A stretch of 64,000 nt of DNA from Metaphire vulgaris (Eukaryota > Annelida > Clitellata > Crassiclitellata > Megascolecidae): positions 7,446,006 to 7,510,005 of the forward strand of contig CM030840.1 of assembly GCA_018105865.1 (NCBI GenBank). The letters run 5' to 3'. Under the pieces are notes generated by a model. That model saw only the letters and a list, made by a program, of their open reading frames with translations. It was not told the DNA's origin and did no database searches. This document shows, in pieces, positions 10,418 through 21,934 of the stretch. The number at the start of each line of letters is the position of its first letter. Within the stretch, counting starts at the first letter, position 1. The translations under genes were made by a program, and so were the position numbers.

Positions 10418-11094
10418 TCGATAGTACCGCTACGACAGAGGCAACAAGGCACTGATTGTCCACGCTCCTTCAAAACGGGAACCAATATCAATGTTTCAGG
10501 AATTCATATGCAGCCAGGAAGAAGAGTCACAGACACACAAAAGTCCACGTGAAATTGCACGACAGACTGACATTAAATTTCTCACTTATGTGCCAGTCAC
10601 TAATTTCAGCAACCAAAAGTAAGCTTAGTAGCTCATATCTTTATGAACGCATCCTGTCACCGGTCTGATTTTCGCAAGATGGCACCGCTACATTTTGCAA
10701 TTTGAAAGAAATACTTAAGTTAAGCTAAATGGTTACATGCACAGTAAAATACTGCAAAGTAGCCTATATACAATCTAATACATTTTAACCAAGATGTTGT
10801 AAATTAATAACAATGAAGCCTGGTGGCTCCGGTTTTATTGCTCCACCATGTATTTTGTAGGAATGTTTATGAAATTTGTGCCTACTGCGTCAGCAACAGC
10901 TCGGTAGACCTATATAGGTCTACTCGAATTTCCACAAGTGTAATTAGCAGCTGCACCCCCTAGAAGATAAGGCGCTGCTTTTAATTTTTTGCTTGTCAGG
11001 GCTTTTACAAAGACAAATTAAAGTTAGTGGCGACCATTTTTTGCTCCTCGGGGTTTTTAAGAGAAGACCTTTTTTCTTGGAGGCTGTCCATTAA
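10418..11094. other. Intergenic, nothing recognised
   Basis: No coding signal or terminal repeats were found. Short ORFs of 60-70 codons have no recognisable motif. At the right edge, 11080-11094 holds a partial copy of the end of the next MITE (aggctgtccattaa). Confidence 0.5.
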
Positions 11095-11857
11095 GGGGCT
11101 GTCCATTAATTATATTATGTCAACAATGTTTGACACCCCTTGTCAACAACTGTCAACTTTCAGTTAACCCTCCCCTCATAATTACGTCAAAAACTTTTGA
11201 CCCCCCCGATCAATGACAGGTCCCAATAACAAGGTTAATATTTTTTGCGATGATGACCATTTTTGCTCGTCGAGTGTCAAAATGTGATGGTTATGACCTT
11301 TATGGCCATGCTTTTTTCCATTATAATAAGTAGTATTCCATGAAATTTCCTAGTTTTTGATTATTTGTAAAAAGTTAAATTGTTGACGTCAACTTCTCTT
11401 GACCCCCCTGTCAACAACTGTCAAACTTTTTCAAACCCCTCCCCTAAATTGTTGACGTAATTAATGGACAGCCCCTAATTATGTCAACAATTTTTGGTTA
11501 ATTTTTGACCCTCTCCCCTTGTCAACAACTGTCAACTTTCAGTTAACCCCCATAATTGTCAAAAACTTTTGACCCCCCGCCCCAAGATCAATGACAGGTC
11601 CCAATAACAAGGTTATTTTTGCTATGATGACCATTTCCCCCTTTTTTGCTCATCAAGTGTCAAAATGCATGTGGTGTTGATGACTTTTTTGCCATGCTTC
11701 TTTCCATTGTAATTAGTAGGCTATTCCATGAAATTTCCTAGTTTTTTTTATTACTTGTAAAAAGTGAAATTGTTGATGTCAACTTCTCTTGACACCCCCC
11801 TTCAAACTGTTTCAAACCCCCTCCCCTAAATTGTTGACGTAATTAATGGACAGCCCC
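11095..11857. mobile_element. Head-to-tail MITE dimer with GGGGCTGTCCATTAAT ends
   Basis: The first unit runs from GGGGCTGTCCATTAATTA (11095) to TTAATGGACAGCCCC (11475). The second continues with taattatgtcaacaa, lacks the leading GGGGCTGTCCAT and ends in the same inverse terminus at 11857. Both units share words such as TGTCAACAACTGTCAACTTT. A half copy in reverse lies at 58517-58670. I cannot fix the superfamily. Confidence 0.8.
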
Positions 11858-12192
11858 TTGTCACAACTATTAACTTGAGAAAATCTGCACCTCTGCTGAA
11901 AATTCGTTCCGACGTGCCTGCTAAGATGTGACAAGTCTAACACTGAAAGTCTGACTCAAGTTCCATTAATTTTGTGACTGCCAGAGATTGGCACAAATAA
12001 ACCCCACAATACTTGAGGCTGTCCTACAATGTGGTTGAAAATTTTGAAGCGACAATTATTCCAACTTCTGCCTTCTTGAAGAATCCACATCACGAGGCTG
12101 AATTAAGAATAGGTCCATCTATTTATGTTTTGTTGATAACTAGTGTACTGTAGTGTTTCAATATTTCCATGCACTATCCAAACTATCTGAAT

Positions 12193-12346
12193 CAGTATTT
12201 TATACAGGACTGATAGAGGGGGAATCACCCCTCAAACAAAAGAATTTCCCAAAATCCCGGCACTAACACATTTTTGTTTTGAATTGTGTATCTTCCCTTC
12301 CAACCAAGTCAATCCTCCCAAGGCCTGGAGTCTGGATAAAACACTT
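12193..12346. mobile_element. Short hAT-like MITE, 154 bp
   Basis: The ends are CAGTATTTTATACAGGACT and AGTCTGGATAAAACACTT, flanked by a perfect 8-bp duplication, atctgaat, at 12185-12192 and 12347-12354. The element at 47355-47515 has matching ends. Confidence 0.82.
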
Positions 12347-12354
12347 ATCTGAAT

Positions 12355-12783
12355 TTTTAAAAATAACTAGATTAAATCTTTTGTAACTACTAAGCCAAGT
12401 TAAGGCACAAAACATGACAATGTCATAAGTGGGTACAAACACCAATTTGTTTTCTTGTTGATAAAACTAGTGTACTGTAGGAATGCAAAGAAAAGATTAT
12501 CCGCAGGCCGTTTATTACATTTTAGTCTGTTCTTATCAGCTGTTGTGGCTGAATCGGGCATTTAATGCCAGTTTAATGGTAATTTGGGAGCTGCAGCATT
12601 TCTCTGTGAGGTTTTGATTTCATATTATTTTCAAATTTGCTAGTTTCGAAATCGTTTTTGTTTTTCATTCAAGTTTTGTTTAAGTTTCTACTACCTGTAC
12701 TTAATTTTCCGTTTTCAAAATTTTCATTAACGAAAATCACACTGCTTGATCAACATCAAGAAAAAATGCCATATTGTCAATGT

Positions 12784-12784
<1 letters not shown>
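12355..12784. other. Intergenic, nothing recognised
   Basis: AT-rich sequence. A TTTATT near 12510 would read as a polyadenylation signal on the minus strand, but it lies 1.1 kb past the USP5 stop, so I do not assign it. Confidence 0.5.

Positions 12785-12852
<68 letters not shown>
12785..12852. repeat. (TA)n microsatellite, left part
   Basis: About 34 TA units, ending where the hAT fragment begins. A second TA tract follows that fragment at 13199. Confidence 0.95.
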
Positions 12853-12855
<3 letters not shown>

Positions 12856-13191
12856 GCTCTGATATTAACGATTAATTAATCAATTAAATTTTAATATTTT
12901 TAAAACTTTAATTCATCTACTTAGCTTACTATATTTCTATTTCATTCAGACAACAATGGCGAGTAACGAAAGCAATGCTGCAGTTACGCATTTAAGAGGA
13001 GAGATGAGCAAGCACTTTTTTGTTTGTAAGCTAACTGCAGACGGCAAAGTAGACAATATGCAGAGTTGCAATGCAAGGAGATCAGCTAAAAGCTATATGT
13101 AATTAGACCTATTTTAATTGAAATTAATCGATTAAAGTTTTGTTTGATTAACCGAACAAGAAAATCTTAATCGTTACCAGCCTACAGCCCT
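12853..13191 (+). mobile_element. hAT-like remnant inserted in a TA microsatellite
   Basis: The left end gggctctgatattaacgatt and the right end aatcgttaccagcctacagcccta are imperfectly inverted. At 12956 a short frame begins MASNESNAAVTHLRGEMSKHF and looks like the start of a BED zinc finger transposase; it stops at 13102. TA repeats lie on both sides, so the target was probably one longer microsatellite. Confidence 0.65.
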
Positions 13192-13198
13192 AATATAC

Positions 13199-13199
13199 A

Positions 13200-13243
<44 letters not shown>
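13199..13243. repeat. (TA)n microsatellite, right part
   Basis: About 22 TA units directly after the hAT remnant. Confidence 0.95.
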
Positions 13244-13245
<2 letters not shown>

Positions 13246-13612
13246 CTTATTTAACCTGGAATCATATATAAGCTTCTTGTGATCCTTGTGTACCTTAAAA
13301 ATTAGAGCCCTTATAACAGCTGTCCAAAGAACATGTGACAACTTAAGACAATGTTCATTTTTACTTCATATGGCAGAGAAATGCAGCAAAAAAGACAAAA
13401 CTTGACAATTTCGAACATTCTAACACTTAAGACGTCATTAGTTGACAGAAGTCAAGGAGGCAAAGACACAAATTGCACTCAGTATCAACGTACAAGACTG
13501 GTCAAATAGAGACTGCAATCGTTAAATGGCAGCAATATCAATCAAATTAGCTGAGAGCGACTGCATTGTAGAGATAACTTCTAAAAGTTGACCTTACATT
13601 GACCTATGAAAT
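13244..13612 (-). other. USP5 downstream region, probable 3' UTR
   Basis: This sequence lies just past the USP5 stop codon on the minus strand. No AATAAA on that strand is obvious within the first 350 bases, so the polyadenylation site is not located. Confidence 0.4.
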
Positions 13613-13785
13613 TCAAAGTCTCTGATAGACATAAAGATATGCTAGATCTTTTGGTGGATTCTCAGAGAGAGCCACCTTCTCATCATTGAAGATGATCCAA
13701 CGACCTTCCTTCTGAATGTGGCAAACATAATGACCGCATTTACTTGATGTTCCCATGTGACTCACAAAGGCAAGTAGCCGATATT
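13613..13785 (-). CDS. USP5: USP5 last coding exon, catalytic His box
   Basis: 173 bases including TGA. It encodes YRLLAFVSHMGTSSKCGHYV then CHIQKEGRWIIFNDEKVALS and ends YLYVYQRL. GHYVCHI holds the catalytic His, and FNDEKV the third catalytic residue. Acceptor ctattttgcag. The protein ends three residues earlier than the vertebrate form. Confidence 0.97.
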
Positions 13786-14110
13786 CTGCAAAATAGTGCA
13801 TCATTCATCTTTCAAAAGCAGAACACGTTTACTTCTTCAATATCAAAATCCTTGAAATAAGGTTTCTTTCATTCGCTTCACCACTACATTAGTAGTTTCA
13901 GCATTTTGGAACTTGGCCTTCATTTTTAATTCCAATAAAATACATCATGTGCTTTCGAATAAAATTAACAGAAATCAGATCTCATAGCAGCTAATGGTTC
14001 TTAACTAACGAGTTCCTATTGTAGCTCAGTAACCAAAACACGGTTGACTTAACAACTAGGAACTGTTTATAACAATATTATAATAACATAAAACAGATCA
14101 GCTCACTTAC

Positions 14111-14240
14111 TTCCAGTACCGTCGGTATTTGCAGTGGCTTGAGAAGCAGCTGCGGCATTTGATGGAATTTCTTCTTGAGCATTATCTAATTCCATCGCAT
14201 GGCTAAAGATCCAGTCAGCTGCTCGCTCCACATCATTATC
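14111..14240 (-). CDS. USP5: USP5 coding exon 18, end of UBA2
   Basis: 130 bases completing UBA2 (DNDVERAADWIFSHAMELD), then an Ala/Asn-rich linker ending GTG. Acceptor gctgttgcag, donor GGAA|gtaagt. Confidence 0.95.
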
Positions 14241-14753
14241 CTGCAACAGCAAAGAAATACATAATTACGTCTTACATTTATATAATTGGTCCAATGAAGG
14301 GCAGTTAATGATGCATGGCACAGGTATTTATGTAAGTTATGGTACAGTTACTGCAGCTATTTGTACTTGAAATAAACTGCCTAGATCACTTTTAAAGAAA
14401 ACCATCAAGAGTTTTTATTATATCCTGGCAAACCCATTCAACAACCTAAACAAAAGCCACTGGTAATGACTGTTGGACAAGTAAAAGAAGAAGTCAAAGC
14501 AGCTCTTTATTCCACATCAAAAGTTATGAGACATTTCAAAATTGCCTCGAATGTGCTCATGCATAAAATATAGATATGATCAAACAAATTTTTTATGCAT
14601 AAACCATTTAGCCACACCATGGAACCCTGAGGTTCCATGGAACACACTGGGAAATTCTGCTATAGAAAGGTATGCTGAATAACAGTCAGAATATTTTTAT
14701 GTGACATGTACATGAACCTGAGTAGGGAGTCATGCAACTTAGAAAATGCTTAC

Positions 14754-14887
14754 TGTTGATTTGAGTGCCAATGTAGCTTGAGCCATTGTGAATCCCATGG
14801 CCATTATCATTTCAACTGCAGCAGCATTTGCTACAAATGAATCATTGTCTGGTGTTGACCCAGAAACTTGTAGAGGATCAGCAAAAT
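14754..14887 (-). CDS. USP5: USP5 coding exon 17, linker and start of UBA2
   Basis: 134 bases. A linker, DFADPLQVSGSTPDND, is followed by the first half of UBA2, VEMIMAMGFTMAQATLALKS. Acceptor cacatttgcag, donor AACA|gtaagc. Confidence 0.95.
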
Positions 14888-15690
14888 CTGCAAATGTGAA
14901 AAAATCACAAATTTCTAAACAGGCGAAAATCAAAAGTCTCCAGAATCTTATATGAAAATTTAAAATGTATCCTTGATAAAGGTTTAACATTCTAACATTC
15001 TTAAGTCACTATTCGAGTTAAAATGACAAACATACAGAATATAAAATGCACACTGCATGCAAGCGTATGTACCTGTATGTGAACACAAAAACCAGAATTA
15101 CATCGCAAATGAAAAACTAATCAGAATTATTACACTTCACAAGTTTATCAGAGCAGCATTGAATATTCAAATTTTATACAAGTAAAAAAGACAAGCAAGC
15201 CCAAACATTTTATCATGGCATTTGAAAAGCAGTAATTAAACTCAATCAAGAAAGTGTGTTTCAAGACCACATAAACTAATAAGTTTACAATAATTAATCT
15301 CATCCAATCACAACTCTTAACATTTATCCAAATAATAACATACAATCATTGCAATTCAGAATTCAGTGCAAATAATAGTCCAAAAAATTTCCATAAACTG
15401 ACTACAACATCAAAAAAGGAAAAATAATACATCAGGAACAAACTGCTTAATGCACTTTCCTTTTAAATCTCTGCCCTGGTTTTTGTAAAACTTCAGCCCA
15501 TCAAATATTATTAATATGAGTCATTTGCACATGAATATTCAGTAGAGCATAACTTTCATTAACATCCCATATGAGGCCCTGATACAGGCCAGGATGTATG
15601 TTGTACAGCTTTGTGTATAGCATTACATGCTCAGTTCTGCATCTGGGGAATTGTTTGCAAGGCAGTCATATGTGTTAATAGAATCATTAC
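14888..15690 (-). other. USP5 intron without recognised repeats
   Basis: AT-rich intron. Several short ORFs in it have no motif. I see no transposon ends or RNA-like structure. Confidence 0.5.
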
Positions 15691-15837
15691 CTGGATCATC
15701 CATGTGTTCCATGACCCAATTAGAGGCTGCTTCAATGCCACTGTTTTTAGTATGGTACACCGCCTTCCTACAAGCCTCCATAGGAAATCCCATATCAACC
15801 AACTGCATCACCAGACCTTGATCAATGTTCAACTCCA
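15691..15837 (-). CDS. USP5: USP5 coding exon 16, UBA1
   Basis: 147 bases carrying the first ubiquitin-associated domain: VMQLVDMGFPMEACRKAVYH, then NSGIEAASNWVMEHMDDP. The MGFPMEACRKA loop is typical of USP5 UBA1, which binds a distal ubiquitin of a chain. Acceptor tggttttag, donor CCAG|gtaatg. Confidence 0.97.
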
Positions 15838-16454
15838 CTAAAACCATAATGACTTCACAGATTAATACAGACCAAAAATTGTGAAATTTCACATAGAGAT
15901 TGAATATAGAGACTGAACCTAAGGAAGGTCTTCAAATGTAGAAAAACCAGAGTTACAAGTCACACTTTTGCAGAAACTTTTAAGTCAAATTCAACTTCAA
16001 CACAGTTTGTGAATTTGTAAATTCACAAACTATGCCCGAAATCATAATCACATTTATATTTATAATCATGCTAAGGCAGATCTATACACACCACTCTGAT
16101 TCTATTCCTAGATCAACCATGTGCTCTGCATAACATTTTTTTATTTGATCCCATTCTCAGAGCCAAAATGGATGATCTCAACAATAGAACAGTTTCAGTC
16201 ACTGTCCTTTACTATGGAAAAACATTCCTATATCCTTATGCCAACAATCAATGAGTACTAAGCACAGCAGTGCTTTATTATACCAAGACTCCTTTCATGT
16301 CTTATATTGAGCAAACAGTGTCTCCAATGCATCCGTATATGTGCCATATAAATTTCCCCTTATGCAACAATACATGTACTTTATGTGCATAGCTGTGAGT
16401 ATAGTTATGTGCACAGTTACTTGTGTGATGCTCTATTTTTGCAGATGCATAGCT

Positions 16455-17140
16455 GTACATCAATGTGATGTACTGATTGGCCAACTGGTTCCCTATCAGA
16501 ACATCAGTGATGGGCAACTAACTAAAAATATTAGTTAAACTATCACTATATTTAAACTAGAAATAAGTAGTTAAACTTTTAGTTACAAACTAACTTTCTA
16601 AAATAGTTAACTAAACTAAAATATATTGTTAAACTTTTTTGCAACTAATTTTACAACTATTTCCTAGGTATTAGGTATGTTTTCATGAAAACATAGACAA
16701 TGCTCGCTGAACATATCAGTCAATGAATCATTGAAATCATTAATTATTGTCTATTTAATATTTAAGTCTGTCTAGACTGCAGGAACAAAAGTTTGTCAAG
16801 TTTGTTTGGAAAAAAATGACCCAGGAAAGGAGAGAATGAAAAGGGACTGTTGTTGAGAATTTGGGACATCAACAAAAAAGTTTTATTTTAACTAAACTAT
16901 TTATATTTAATTAAACTATGAAGATAACTAAAAAAATTTAAACTTTTAGTTAGTAACTAATTAGTTAACTAGTTGCCCATCACTACAGAACACGGAAGTT
17001 AAGCTATATTGAGCATGGTTAGTACTTGAATGGGTGTCCATCCAGGGATCAAGTCATGGCACCGGTGGCCAAACAAGCCGTTCATCATTTAGGCATCGAC
17101 AAATCGGTAGCAGCATTAAACTGTGAAAATAAAATGCAGG
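16455..17140 (+). mobile_element. 5S rRNA-headed SINE, split by a hAT insertion
   Basis: GAACACGGAAGTTAAGC followed by GGTTAGTACTTGAATGGGTG matches the internal promoter half of 5S rRNA (A box, intermediate element and C box). The rest of the head lies before the insertion, roughly 16455-16504. The body at 17085-17130 (GTAGCAGCATTAAACTG) resembles the body of the tRNA-headed SINEs at 35140 and 45495. It sits in a USP5 intron. The outer edges are approximate. Confidence 0.72.
16505..16985. mobile_element. Non-autonomous hAT element inside the 5S SINE
   Basis: 481 bp with ends CAGTGATGGGCAACTA and TAGTTGCCCATCACTA. The flanks cagaacat (16497-16504) and cagaacac (16986-16993) form an 8-bp duplication with one mismatch. 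The interior is rich in TTAGTTAAC-like words near both ends, which extend the inverted repeats. Confidence 0.87.
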
Positions 17141-17385
17141 TCTACCAAATTTGGCCAGTGGGCTGATTTTAGCTGGCCAGCAACAATATTTACGTTTTTA
17201 AATTTTTTGCTAAACATTTATGTTTGAAATTGACTTGATGTAGAATCTTTTTGGTTTGAAAAATTGGTTTGATGTAGAATCATTTTCAATTTGATCTTTA
17301 CCATTAAAAGATTTTGAAATTTAACTGTTTCTATTAGGCTAGACTAGAATCCGGCTTGTCATAGTTACAACAATAGGTTGTAATC

Positions 17386-18624
17386 CAGTGTTTCTCAAAC
17401 TTTTTCGTCTTGCGGCACACTAGAAATACGTGAAAACATCGGCGGCACACTTGAAAAGACGCCACATTAAAGCCAGTGAACATCAGTATGATACAATCAT
17501 AAAAGCCTAGTTAGAGCACCTGGAAGGTCAACGTTGGGCAGAGAATTTAAGAATTTGACTAACTTAGGCCATCAATGAGCATAATTTCTATGGTTACTAT
17601 ACAGAGGGTGATCGGGGCAGGGAGACGATATCTCAACCAAATACAGTCCGATTTTCAAAATGTTTGATTTTTGTTCCAATTATATTCCCTACAACTTTGC
17701 CGTAACCAAAGATTTAAGATAGACTACCACTCAACCGTTTTTGCTACACAGCTTGGAACCCAAAAAATTTTTTGGAGGGAGGGTTTGTTTTAGGCCAGAA
17801 AGTGGTCCCCTCACAATTTTTTTAAAATTTTTGCACAGATCGTTTGAAAGAGGAATAAAAATGCAAAACATTGGTGTATACCTCATCTTTTTAGCCTTCA
17901 AAGTTTCCGAACAATTGCAAGTTGGAAACAATCTAAAATTACGTGAAAATACGCAAAACCGCTGATTTCTTAAGCGGTTTAGATTGTTGACCAATTTAGA
18001 CCGATTTTGTTGGTTGCCTGCAGTTGACCTTCCACTTCCAGGTGCTCTACCTAGGCTTCTATGGGTACAGTATGCATGTATATTCGGAATCCATTGCCTC
18101 ACAGAGCTTTGAAAGAAGTCAAATTTAAGTGGTCAGGATTTTATGAAGTTCACAACTTGATTAGCTTGGTTCAGAGAACAGATGCAAGTCCTCTCTGCCG
18201 GCACACAGTCGCTCTGCAGAAAACACCCCCTTAGGTGCCACAAACCAGACACCGGGCAGAGGTTGTATCTTAATGACTTAGCCTACTTGGCCCCATGTAG
18301 TTTTGACTGCAAAAGTCACAACCCCTCTCCATACCAGCATCGTCTCGTATACCAAGGGGCTTTGCATGCAATGCTGCACTTCCCGTCCTCCAAGGTCCCA
18401 GGGGGTGAATTATCAAGACTCTAGATTTCATCAGACTCGTCGGTGACGCTACGACCCTCACTGGCTATGCGTACAAGACAGAGTATTGGAGCACAGTCAT
18501 TGATCTGAGATATTTAAAACATTGACATTTTAAATTTAATAAAATTTCCAACAAATCCCACGGCACACCTGATAATCTCGCACGGCACACTAGTGTGCCG
18601 CGGCACACAGTTTGAGAAACACTG
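17386..18624. mobile_element. Non-autonomous hAT element, 1.24 kb
   Basis: The ends are CAGTGTTTCTCAAACTTTTT and AGTTTGAGAAACACTG, with GCGGCACAC words next to them. A perfect 8-bp duplication, ttgtaatc, lies at 17378-17385 and 18625-18632. No transposase ORF is present. Confidence 0.9.
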
Positions 18625-18800
18625 TTGTAATCAATGTAATAATTGCATGGCCTTCCAGATTTTCATAATTTCACTTTAGATTTTTTTCTTATTTTCTTAG
18701 ATTCGTTAGATTCTTATATTCTTAGATTTGTAATTTCAGGTTTTTGTAATTTTACTTTAGATTCTTAGAAATAATTGTAGAAAAAGATCGTAGAATAATA

Positions 18801-18975
18801 CAGTAGAACCTCGTTATATCGAACTCGCTTATATCGAAATCACATTTATATCGAAGTTTGAGCGCCGGTCCCGCCAAAACAGTGTTAATGATACAGGAAT
18901 CGGATATATCGAACCTCGGATATATTGAAGTATTTATCACGGTCCCTTGAACTTCGATATAACGAGGTTCTACTG
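18801..18975. mobile_element. pogo/Tigger-like MITE, 175 bp
   Basis: The ends are CAGTAGAACCTCGTTATATC and GATATAACGAGGTTCTACTG, flanked by TA on both sides. TATATCGAA words recur inside. The ends and the TA duplication are typical of pogo/Tigger elements. Confidence 0.88.
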
Positions 18976-19132
18976 TATTGCCAAGCATTTCTACATTTGG
19001 CCTGTGAGGACATGGAAGACATGTTATTTTGCCATCTGCCCTAAAAGTCCTGACACCCCTGATCCACCTTTTAATGATGACTCACTGAATACACAAATGT
19101 ATGAACACACTGTATACTATTTTACACAAAAC

Positions 19133-19243
19133 CTGGTTGTGGAGGCGGTTGCTGGTCTTCTGGCAATTCTTCTTCTCCTGGTTGTTTTCCAGTTGCCTTG
19201 ATAAATGATATGTCAAGTTCATCAGGGACCTCAATTGACACAT
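19133..19243 (-). CDS. USP5: USP5 coding exon 15
   Basis: 111 bases encoding DVSIEVPDELDISFIKATGK then QPGEEELPEDQQPPPQP. It matches the DVSIEMPEELDISQL segment and starts the low-complexity linker before UBA1. Acceptor ttgctttag, donor CCAG|gttttg. Confidence 0.95.
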
Positions 19244-19544
19244 CTAAAGCAAAGTCATTTGCTGACAATTATAATTTGTGTAGCACAAACGTTCTACTGA
19301 ACTTAGGCAATATTCAACATTTGTATTGTAAAAGCTGAATAAATCACTAATGATTTTTAAAATGGATCATACCATTGAATTTAGTTGTGGTAATGATTAC
19401 CTCTCGCCAATATCACATAATAGAACGTCACATGAAATTAAAATAAAATATGGCTCACCGACAAAATCGCGCGAGATAAAATAGCACTGACAAATTAGCA
19501 CAGACAATTAGGCGCCGTCAAAATAGTTTTTGTTCACAATTTTC

Positions 19545-20990
19545 ATCATCATTAACTATGGGCTCAGTGCACATTGGTGTCTGACATCATCCTCACAGTC
19601 TGTTCCCAGTCCCTTCTATTTAGAGCTCCGTGACTCAGTTCTTGCAGACTGCTTCCAAACCATCCCATACCATCATCACACCATTCTCTGTGTGGCCTTC
19701 CCTTCCTCAATCAGTGATAATAAATGAGAATCTCTCAATTCCCACTGATCTGTCTTGTGGTGTCCCTCAAGGCTCGGTTCTTGGACCTCTGTTATTTACT
19801 CTCTATACAACCCCCTTGGGTTCACTTCTTGATGAACATCAAGTGGCGTATCATCTTTATGCTGATGATACTCAAATTCTCATCTCTTTTGATCAATCTT
19901 CTTCAATCTCATCCCTTAAGACTCTATCCGCTGTCTTTACTAATATTCAGTCATGGATGGATTCAAATAAGCTTCTTTTGAATTCATCAAAAACTGAGTT
20001 CTTGCTATTAGGTACTCCAGCTCAATTGACTAAATTTGAATCTCTGAAATCCGTAGTATTAGGAGATTCCACTGTTGTCCCTAGAAGTACTTCTGCTACG
20101 CAACCTTGGTGTGATATTTGACTCTTCCCTCTCTTTCACTAGTCACATAAATTCAGTCTGCAAAATTTCTCATTATCATATTCGGGACATCTATCGCATC
20201 AGACATCTCCTCCTAAGCCTGTTCTTATTCAGTTAGCCAATGCATTGGTATCTAGTCGTCTAGATTATTGTAATTCCTTGCTTTTGGCATCACAAATTCA
20301 AATATGCAGAAACTCCAGAGAGTACAAAATTCCTTAGTTAGAGTCATATCCAAAACTCCAAGATTCGAACATATAACTCCAACAAGACAGTCCCTACATT
20401 GGCTTCCCATCAAATTCGAATTAATTATAAAATTTGTCTTTTGGTATTTAAAACCATATTATATAATGAACCCTATTACCTTAAGATGCAACTAATCCCT
20501 CGACCTACTACTCAATCCACTAGGTATTCGCAGGACTTTCATTTGTTGTTCCTTATTCTCGCATCATTGGCACTAGTTGTTTCTCAGTGTGTGGCCCTAA
20601 GCTTTGGAATTCATTACCAATATCACTGCGTAAAACTAAAAATTTATCATCTTTTAGATCTGGTCTTAAAACTTACCTGTTTGACTTGGCTTATCCCCCT
20701 TAGATTGCTCCCCCGCTGTTCTGACTGATCTTCTGGATTGACCTGGCTCTAATTCTATTTGGATTTGGTGCGCCATCGGCTGATGCCCTGGGCATTATGA
20801 TAGTGGCGCCATAGAAGTTTATTGATTGATTGATTGATTCCTGTTAGAACCATCTATTATTCCTAACATCAAGGCTTTGATCCTCCCATCATCTTTCATT
20901 CAGCAGATGTGTCGAAAGATGGCTTAGAAGCACTATTGTTCTATAGTTTCTGAGTTCCATCATGCTTCTCTTCTTGTGTATCACCACTAA
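19545..20990 (-). mobile_element. Older LINE 3' part, interrupted by a CR1-type LINE
   Basis: The pieces at 19545-19706 and 20843-20990 are both similar, in order, to the minus-strand LINE at 30235-30460 (for instance CACACCATTCTCTGTGTGG and its matching partner). The CR1 insert lies between them. No open frame remains. Confidence 0.75.
19707..20842 (+). mobile_element. CR1/L2-type LINE, 5' truncated
   Basis: The RT fragment runs from about 19745: [16 protein letters not shown], then YADDTQ, the catalytic box, then [16 protein letters not shown]. The frame breaks near 20100 and continues with KLQRVQNSLVRV and LHWLPI. The 3' end is the same as at 1-57 and carries a short (ATTG)n tail. Relatives on the minus strand are at 32762-33885 and 54660-56900. 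Confidence 0.85.
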
Positions 20991-21544
20991 GACTGACTTT
21001 ATCCAATCAGTTGACACCTCGACACCTTGCCTGTAGTCCACACCATCTTACACAGCTTATACATTTCATCAACAATGTTTTCACCTCCACATTTGATCAT
21101 CTCTCCTGTTATTATGTCAGTGCCCAAACTTTTATTATTTTTCAGATGCCTGATCACCCTTTTGACTTCTCTCAAGATGCCTGTATATCTGATTATTTAT
21201 ATGTCTATAAATATATTGCATATTATTCTGTGAATGTAAATGTTGAACATGGAGGTCTATAAGATGACCAATACCAATTGCAAATTGCTGAATTACATTA
21301 AAACTAGCAAAACTGCACTACTTTGATCAGGTACTGAGAAACAGCAAGACACAAGTAGAAGGTACAAGAAAATGAGGTAGATCAAAAATAACTTGGTTAG
21401 ATAACATCACTTTCTGGATCTGACCTTCTATGCACAGCTGAAAACTGAAAATACACTACTTACCTCACTTACCTGTTTACAATCAACTGCAGTATATAGT
21501 GATTATGGCATATGATATGAGAAGGCATGTGTGTAACAATAAAG

Positions 21545-21872
21545 CAGGGGTGGGCAAACTATAGCCCGTGAGCTGCATACGGCCTGCCACCAGATTCCAA
21601 GCGGTTCACAAGATCATTTAGAAATATGCATATTTTGGAAACATGGCACTTTATTTTAAAATTTTAGAAATGGTTATTATATATTTGATATTTGAGCAAC
21701 AAATATTTAACCCCTTTTCCAGCCACAACTCACATATGCATCCATTTTACATTACGTTAGAAATAGATGGCCGATAAAGGGGTTAATATCATAACACTAC
21801 TCTGCTATTGACTGAATAAATCATATAATAAAAGTTACCTAAGATGATGATGATGCATATTGCCCACCTCTG
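21545..21872. mobile_element. hAT MITE, 328 bp
   Basis: CAGGGGTGGGCAAACTA at the left and GCCCACCTCTG at the right. The flanks caataaag (21537-21544) and caataagg (21873-21880) form an 8-bp duplication with one mismatch. A 72-bp TTAA-flanked mini element sits inside. Confidence 0.85.
21711..21782. mobile_element. 72-bp TTAA-flanked mini element, piggyBac-like
   Basis: Flanked by TTAA at 21707-21710 and 21783-21786, with ends CCCCTTTTCC and GATAAAGGGG. The interior shares the word ATCCATTTTACATTACGTTA (inverse orientation) with the elements at 22921 and 23760. Confidence 0.65.
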
Positions 21873-21934
21873 CAATAAGGCTATACTTACAATACAATTG
21901 ACATCATACTGGCAACATAATAATAATAATAATA

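Noticed and set aside
12637..12879. 80-residue ORF ending in IYIYIY
   Set aside because: It runs into the TA microsatellite and has no other motif.
16986..17060. Possible 5S rRNA gene
   Set aside because: Only the promoter-containing half matches, with many changes, and it is joined to a SINE body and broken by a hAT insertion.
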